Assembly: GCA_002414665.1 (NCBI GenBank) | Contig: DIAF01000024.1 | Span: 29,661 to 57,674, forward strand | Length of the DNA stretch: 28,014 bases | Direction of reading: 5' to 3' | From: Halieaceae bacterium UBA5085 | Lineage (GTDB): Bacteria; Pseudomonadota; Gammaproteobacteria; Pseudomonadales; Halieaceae | Part shown: piece by piece, positions 23,848 through 28,014 of the stretch | Position numbering within the stretch: the first letter of the stretch is position 1 | How the letters are laid out: each line of letters starts with the position of its first letter | Made by a program: the position numbers and the translations under genes | Notes under the pieces: generated by a model | Told to the model about the DNA's origin: nothing | Database searches by the model: none | What the model saw: the letters and a program-made list of their open reading frames with translations, nothing else

Positions 23848-25062
23848 ATGCGCACCGACACACAGTCAGCCATTGCACGGGTTTTTCCGGAGATTGATTT
23901 CGCGACTGACCCACTGCCCGACTTTCACCAGCGCATGGCTGCCCTGCGTGATGCCGGGCGGCGCGTGGTACCCGTCAATTACCTCGGCGCGACAGCCTGG
24001 ATTATTCTGCGCCACGAGGACGTGTCGGCACTGTACCGCAATGAGTCCGGTGTGCCGGCTGCGCCGGCCTATCGCCGGCACTCGGAACCCGCTCAGGGCA
24101 AAACCCTGCTGTGTATGGAAGGGGATGAGCATCGGGTGAACCGATTGCTGGTCTCGGGTGCCTTTCACCCCGGCGCCATCCGCCGTCGCATAGACACGCT
24201 GCTGCGGCCGCTCGCGGATGAATTGATCGACAGTCTCGCGGGTAGTTCCGGTGTCGATCTGGTGTCCGCCTACACCCACCGGTACCCGTTCAAGGTGATC
24301 ACCGGCTTGCTTGGCATTCCGGTGGAAGACGAGCCCGAGCTGCACCAGTGGCTTGACGGTCTGTTCCAGTTTCCGTGGAACCCGTCACTTGCGCTGGAGG
24401 CCCGTGCGGCGATCACGGCCTACCTGGCGCCGATTGTGCAGCAGCGCCGCGCGCAGCCGCAGGACGACCTGCTCTCCTTGCTGGCAGCCGCCGAGGTGGA
24501 AGGCAAGCGCCTGACGGATGAAGAGATTTTCTCCTTCGTGCGGCTGATTTTTCCCGCTGGGGCGGATACCACCTACCTGTCATTGGGGAGCCTCCTCTGG
24601 GCGGTGTTGCGGGATGACGCCTTGCGCGAGACGTTGCTGGCCGACGCCGCCCTGCACGCGGCCGCAGTGGATGAGGGTTTGCGGCTGTATGGAGCGGTGT
24701 GCCTGCAGCCGCGCTATACGGAACGGCAGATCAACGTGGCGGGTGTCACCATACCGGCCAACTCGGCGCTTCTTTACGGCAACGCCACTGCGAACCGCGA
24801 CCCGGCCGTGTTTACCGATGCCGACACCTTCCGGCTGGACCGCGGCGCGCACCACAAGTCCGTCACCTTTGGCGGCGGGCCCCATTTCTGCCTGGGCTCA
24901 CACCTGGCACGCGCGGAGATCGAAGTGTCTTTGGGTGCCCTGCTGGGTCGCCTGCCGGGGCTGCGTCTGGCAGACCCGGCCCAGCCCGGACCGCAGGGTG
25001 CGGTGTTGCGGGGCGTCAGGGAGCTGCCGGTGCTGTTTGATGCGGTCCTGCCGGCGGCGTGA
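23848..25062 (+). CDS. Cytochrome P450 monooxygenase, second paralogue
   Basis: The ATG at 23848 has GGAG nine bases upstream and is preferred to the in-frame GTG at 23833. It gives 404 residues. Motifs are AGADTT in the I helix, EGLR as the ExxR pair, and the heme loop FGGGPHFCLG with Cys348, where the His two before Cys matches the classic FxxGxHxCxG pattern. The K-helix neighbourhood (VDEGLRLYGAVCLQPR) differs from the first P450, as expected for a different substrate pocket. Its gene ends 3 nt before the convergent SnoaL-like gene. The pairing of two related P450s around a ligase suggests successive oxidations of one substrate class, which is inference. No ferredoxin or reductase gene is close. 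Confidence 0.97.
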   Translation: MRTDTQSAIARVFPEIDFATDPLPDFHQRMAALRDAGRRVVPVNYLGATAWIILRHEDVSALYRNESGVPAAPAYRRHSEPAQGKTLLCMEGDEHRVNRLLVSGAFHPGAIRRRIDTLLRPLADELIDSLAGSSGVDLVSAYTHRYPFKVITGLLGIPVEDEPELHQWLDGLFQFPWNPSLALEARAAITAYLAPIVQQRRAQPQDDLLSLLAAAEVEGKRLTDEEIFSFVRLIFPAGADTTYLSLGSLLWAVLRDDALRETLLADAALHAAAVDEGLRLYGAVCLQPRYTERQINVAGVTIPANSALLYGNATANRDPAVFTDADTFRLDRGAHHKSVTFGGGPHFCLGSHLARAEIEVSLGALLGRLPGLRLADPAQPGPQGAVLRGVRELPVLFDAVLPAA

Positions 25063-25065
25063 TGC

Positions 25066-25575
25066 TCAGACAGATTGCGGCGGCATGTGGTTAGCCGCCC
25101 ACACCACGGTGTCGCTGCCGCTGGTGTAGTCTGTGATGAGGGCAGAGCGCACGTTGAAGGTGCTGGCGCTGATCAGCCACTCGCCGTCAATGCGCCGGTA
25201 TTCGTCCTCGTAGAAACCGCCGAGTTGCACGGTGGTCTTGTCCTGCGTGTTGATGCTGTGGAAACGCAGACCCACCCGCGCGCGCGCGGTGTCGGCCCCG
25301 GTAATCTCTACCAGCATGTTCTCGGCGTGGTGCATGTCGACGATGTGCTCGTGACAGCCCAGGGCGACAAATACCGCAACAAAGTCTTCGCGGTTGGCGA
25401 ACTGCCCGATATGGCCGAAATTGATGTTGACCGGGCCTGGAGCGAAACAGGCGGTCACCTGCTCAGGTGACTTGTCGTCGCAGGCATTCAGGTAGCGGTA
25501 CTTCAGCTCGCGAATTGCCTGCTTGTCGAGCAGGATCTGCAGAGAACCCTGCGGGTCGGCGCTGTGGTTGGGCAT
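25066..25575 (-). CDS. SnoaL-like (NTF2-fold) protein
   Basis: This 169-residue protein has the NTF2/SnoaL-like cone fold signature: DKQAIRELKYRYLNACDDKS at the start, a long mid strand region (HIVDMHHAENMLVEITG) and the closing strands GGFYEDEYRRIDGEWLI. The ATG follows GAGGA at good spacing. Family members act as small-molecule isomerases, cyclases, dehydratases or simple ligand binders in steroid, polyketide and aromatic metabolism. Their active sites vary too much to predict from sequence. It is transcribed towards the P450 gene with only three bases between stop codons, so any functional link comes from proximity rather than an operon. Confidence 0.87.
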   Translation of the reverse strand: MPNHSADPQGSLQILLDKQAIRELKYRYLNACDDKSPEQVTACFAPGPVNINFGHIGQFANREDFVAVFVALGCHEHIVDMHHAENMLVEITGADTARARVGLRFHSINTQDKTTVQLGGFYEDEYRRIDGEWLISASTFNVRSALITDYTSGSDTVVWAANHMPPQSV

Positions 25576-25653
25576 TGTGGTTTCCTCGGCGTGAAAGCAT
25601 TATGGCAACGAGCTTAACCCATACGTCTCCGGCTGTAATCGGTGCACCCCGGG

Positions 25654-25696
25654 AACCCTCTGCCCCGGCAATTTCTTGAACCACCGGGCAGAGGTT
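25654..25696. repeat. Long near-perfect inverted repeat between two minus-strand genes
   Basis: AACCCTCTGCCCCGG (25654-25668) matches CCGGGCAGAGGTT (25684-25696) with two one-base bulges and a 15-nt loop. It lies downstream of dps and upstream of the SnoaL-like gene on the minus strand. It could terminate katG-dps transcription, but no T tract follows. Confidence 0.5.
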
Positions 25697-25720
25697 GGGG
25701 CGGTGTTACCAGCCAGGCCC

Positions 25721-26188
25721 TCAGCGCATTGCACGGAGCATCCAGGCGGTTTTTTCGTGGATGCGCATGCGGTCGGAGATCAGCGCCGCGGATGACTCAT
25801 CCTCCGCCGCCTGTGCCGGTCCCAGCGCATCGCGGCAGGTTCTGACCACCTGTTCATGTCCACGATTGAGGATCTCAACCATGTCAGTGGCTGCAGGCAC
25901 ACCGTCGACTTCCTGAATGGAGCTGAGTGCCGCGAAGGCCTTGTAGGTGCCGGGGGCGACCTCACCGAGCGTACGAATACGCTCGGCGAGGTCATCTACC
26001 GCGGTAGCCAGCTCGGTGTAGTGCTCCTCGAACATGAGGTGCAGCTCACGGAACTGCGGCCCGGTCACGTTCCAGTGGAAGTTATGGGTCTGCAGGTAGA
26101 GCGTATAGGAATCTGCCAGCAATCGCTTGAGGCCTTCCGCCACACGGGCACGGTCGGAACTGGAGATGCCGATATCAATGTCATTCAT
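25721..26188 (-). CDS. Dps-family ferritin-like DNA-protection protein
   Basis: Dps forms a hollow dodecamer that oxidises and stores iron with hydrogen peroxide, which limits Fenton damage; some members bind DNA. The ATG at 26188 has GAGGAG eight bases upstream, so the in-frame GTG at 26197 is rejected. The 155 residues carry the interface ferroxidase set with correct spacing: His38 (HNFHWN), His50, Asp65 and Glu69 (DDLAERIR). The N-terminus lacks a lysine-rich extension, so DNA binding is uncertain. It lies 17 bases after katG and is almost certainly co-transcribed with it, which links catalase and iron sequestration in one peroxide response. Confidence 0.95.
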   Translation of the reverse strand: MNDIDIGISSSDRARVAEGLKRLLADSYTLYLQTHNFHWNVTGPQFRELHLMFEEHYTELATAVDDLAERIRTLGEVAPGTYKAFAALSSIQEVDGVPAATDMVEILNRGHEQVVRTCRDALGPAQAAEDESSAALISDRMRIHEKTAWMLRAMR

Positions 26189-26205
26189 AGGTGTCACTCC
26201 TCTGA

Positions 26206-28014
26206 TCAGTTTTTCAGGTCGAAACGATCTGCGTTCATGACTTTGGTCCAGGCGCTGACGAAGTCGTGGACGAACTTTTCCCGGTTGTCATCCTGTGCGT
26301 ACACCTCCGCGTAAGCCCGCAGAATGGAGTTGGAGCCGAACACCAGATCCACGCGCGTGGCGGTCCATCGGGTTTCTCCCGTTTCTCGATCACAGATCGT
26401 GTAATCACCGTTTTCGGTGGGCTTCCAGGCGTAGCGCATATCGGTGAGGTTGACAAAAAAGTCGTTGCTCAGGACGCCTACGCGATCTGTCAACACGCCG
26501 TGGGCACCTCCGCCATGGTTCGTGCCCAGAACACGCATGCCGCCGATCAACACCGTCATTTCCGGTGCTGTCAGTCCCATCAGCTGGGCCCTGTCCAGCA
26601 ACAGGCGTTCGGCGGACACGGTGTAGTCGCGCTTCAGCCAGTTGCGGAATCCATCGTGAATCGGCTCCAGCACGGCGAAGGCATCCTCGTCGGTCATCTC
26701 TGCGCTGGCATCGCCGCGACCGGGCGCAAACGGCACGGTCACCTGCACCCCTGCCGCGTGTGCGGCCTGTTCGACCGCGGCGCTGCCGGCAAGCACAATC
26801 AAGTCTGCCATGCTCACTGGTTTGGCCAGCCCCGATTGCACGCGCTCAAGTGCACGCAACACCGTCTGCAAGCGTTCCGGCTCGTTGCCCTCCCAGTCTT
26901 TTTGGGGTGCCAACCGGATGCGGGCGCCGTTGGCGCCGCCGCGGAAGTCCGAGCCGCGAAAAGTGCGCGCGCTGTCCCAGGCGGTGTTGATCAGCTCTGC
27001 CGCGCTGGGCCCGCTGTTGAGCAATTGCTGCTTCAAGTCGGCAATTTCCGTGGTATCCAGCACATAATCCACCGAGGGGACAGGGTCCTGCCAGATCAGG
27101 TCTTCCTGCGGCACATCCGGACCCAGGTAGCGGCTGCGTGGCCCCAGGTCGCGGTGCGTGAGCTTGTACCAGGCCCGTGCGAATACATCGGAGAAGTAAG
27201 CCGGGTCATTGTAGAAACGCTCGGAAATCTTGCGGTAGGCGGGGTCGACAATCATGGCCATGTCGGCATCGGTCATGATCGGGTTCAATCTGATGGACGG
27301 GTCCTCAACGTCGACCGGCTTGTCCTCTTCCTTGATATTGATGGGCTCCCACTGCCAGGCACCGGCAGGGCTCTTCTTGAGCTCCCACTCGTAGGTGAAC
27401 AGCAGGTAGAAGTAACCGTTGTCCCAGCGCGTGGGGTGTGTGGTCCATGCGCCTTCTATGCCACTGGTGACGGTGTCGCGACCATAGCCGGTACGGGTTG
27501 GGTTGTGCCAGCCCAGGCCCTGTGCGGCGAAGTCGGAGCCTTCCGGGTCGGGTCCCAGGAGCGAGGCATCGCCGTTGCCGTGGCATTTACCCACGGTATG
27601 GCCGCCGGCGGTCAGTGCCACCGTCTCCTCGTCGTCCATGGCCATGCGGGCAAAGGTGAGGCGCACGTCATGGGCGGTTTTTTGGGGGTCGGGCTGGCCG
27701 TCAACGCCTTCCGGGTTCACGTAGATGAGGCCCATTTGCACCGCCGCCAGCGGGTTGTCCAGCGTGTCCTGACGGTCACTGTGCATGCGCTCGTTGCTCT
27801 TGCCCAGCCACTCCTGCTCGGAACCCCAGCTGGTGTCCTTCTCCGGGTGCCAGATATCGGTACGCCCGCCGGCGAAGCCGTAGATTTTCAGGCCCATGGA
27901 CTCATAGGCCATGGTGCCCGCCAGAATGATCAGGTCGGCCCAGGAAATACGGTTGCCGTATTTCTTCTTCAGAGGCCAGAGCAGACGGCGCGCCTTGTCC
28001 AGGCTGACGTTGTC
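26206..28014 (-). CDS. Catalase-peroxidase KatG, 5' end outside the window
   Basis: KatG destroys hydrogen peroxide and also has peroxidase activity, using heme. The window contains the last 602 residues. The frame is open to base 28014 and still reads KatG sequence (KARRLLWPLKKKYGNRISWADL), so roughly 120 N-terminal residues, including the distal Arg-Trp-His, lie beyond the edge. Visible landmarks are the Tyr (GLIYVNPEG) and Met (FARMAMDDEE) of the Met-Tyr-Trp adduct, the proximal heme His in GGHTVGKCHG, and the C-terminal lobe with GTNHGGGAHGVLTDRVGVL. The stop is 17 bases before the dps start codon. OxyR control is expected for this pair but its promoter is not in the window. Confidence 0.98.
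   Translation of the reverse strand, partial: DNVSLDKARRLLWPLKKKYGNRISWADLIILAGTMAYESMGLKIYGFAGGRTDIWHPEKDTSWGSEQEWLGKSNERMHSDRQDTLDNPLAAVQMGLIYVNPEGVDGQPDPQKTAHDVRLTFARMAMDDEETVALTAGGHTVGKCHGNGDASLLGPDPEGSDFAAQGLGWHNPTRTGYGRDTVTSGIEGAWTTHPTRWDNGYFYLLFTYEWELKKSPAGAWQWEPINIKEEDKPVDVEDPSIRLNPIMTDADMAMIVDPAYRKISERFYNDPAYFSDVFARAWYKLTHRDLGPRSRYLGPDVPQEDLIWQDPVPSVDYVLDTTEIADLKQQLLNSGPSAAELINTAWDSARTFRGSDFRGGANGARIRLAPQKDWEGNEPERLQTVLRALERVQSGLAKPVSMADLIVLAGSAAVEQAAHAAGVQVTVPFAPGRGDASAEMTDEDAFAVLEPIHDGFRNWLKRDYTVSAERLLLDRAQLMGLTAPEMTVLIGGMRVLGTNHGGGAHGVLTDRVGVLSNDFFVNLTDMRYAWKPTENGDYTICDRETGETRWTATRVDLVFGSNSILRAYAEVYAQDDNREKFVHDFVSAWTKVMNADRFDLKN

Noticed and set aside
1..28014. CRISPR array, rRNA operon or prophage structural genes
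   Set aside because: No regularly spaced direct repeats, no rRNA-like sequence and no phage head, tail or lysis proteins were seen.

Overview
The window looks like a chromosomal segment of a free-living, probably marine gammaproteobacterium. The right half has moderately high GC, two cytochrome P450s, an AMP-forming ligase, an NTF2/SnoaL-like protein, a PEP-CTERM surface protein and a katG-dps pair. That gene content fits Halieaceae or other Cellvibrionales-like bacteria, but the taxonomic guess is weak and rests on gene content only. The left two thirds (about 1-18.4 kb) reads as an accessory defence island. The right third (about 19.2 kb to the end) reads as resident chromosome. Transposase debris and a tRNA-like fragment separate the two.

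Left edge (1-2.3 kb): non-coding DNA with a large imperfect hairpin, a 66-residue protein with an exact 7-residue repeat, an intrinsic terminator, a short RadC/JAMM protein of the kind carried by genomic islands and conjugative elements, a 62-residue two-helix membrane protein with its own terminator, and a 9-bp inverted repeat (TTATGCG type) that resembles a recombination site.

Defence core (2.3-16.4 kb): a five-gene type I restriction-modification operon with two extra genes between hsdS and hsdR. The order is hsdM - hsdS - DUF4268/PD-(D/E)XK protein - RhuM-Fic protein - hsdR. Four of the genes overlap by 11, 8 and 8 nt, and hsdR follows after 3 nt, so the whole set is probably translated as one unit. 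HsdM and HsdS form the sequence-specific methyltransferase. HsdR adds ATP-driven translocation and cleavage. The two inserted proteins may guard the system or act as a second line of defence. After a 200-bp gap comes a separately expressed 1806-residue DUF4011 superfamily-1 helicase fused to a Vsr-like nuclease and a GreA/GreB-C-like tail.

Island end (16.4-19.3 kb): a small unknown ORF, a PIN-toxin/excisionase-type antitoxin pair on the minus strand with a tandem 9-bp repeat upstream, a T-arm-like tRNA fragment, and two abutting truncated transposases (IS481 on minus, probable ISL3 on plus).

Chromosomal part (19.24-28.0 kb): a PEP-CTERM protein with a thrombospondin-C-like domain, two paralogous P450s surrounding an acyl/aryl-AMP ligase and a DUF3127 OB-fold protein with an SSB-like DDDIPF tail, a SnoaL-like protein convergent with the second P450, and a katG-dps oxidative-stress operon whose katG start lies beyond the window.
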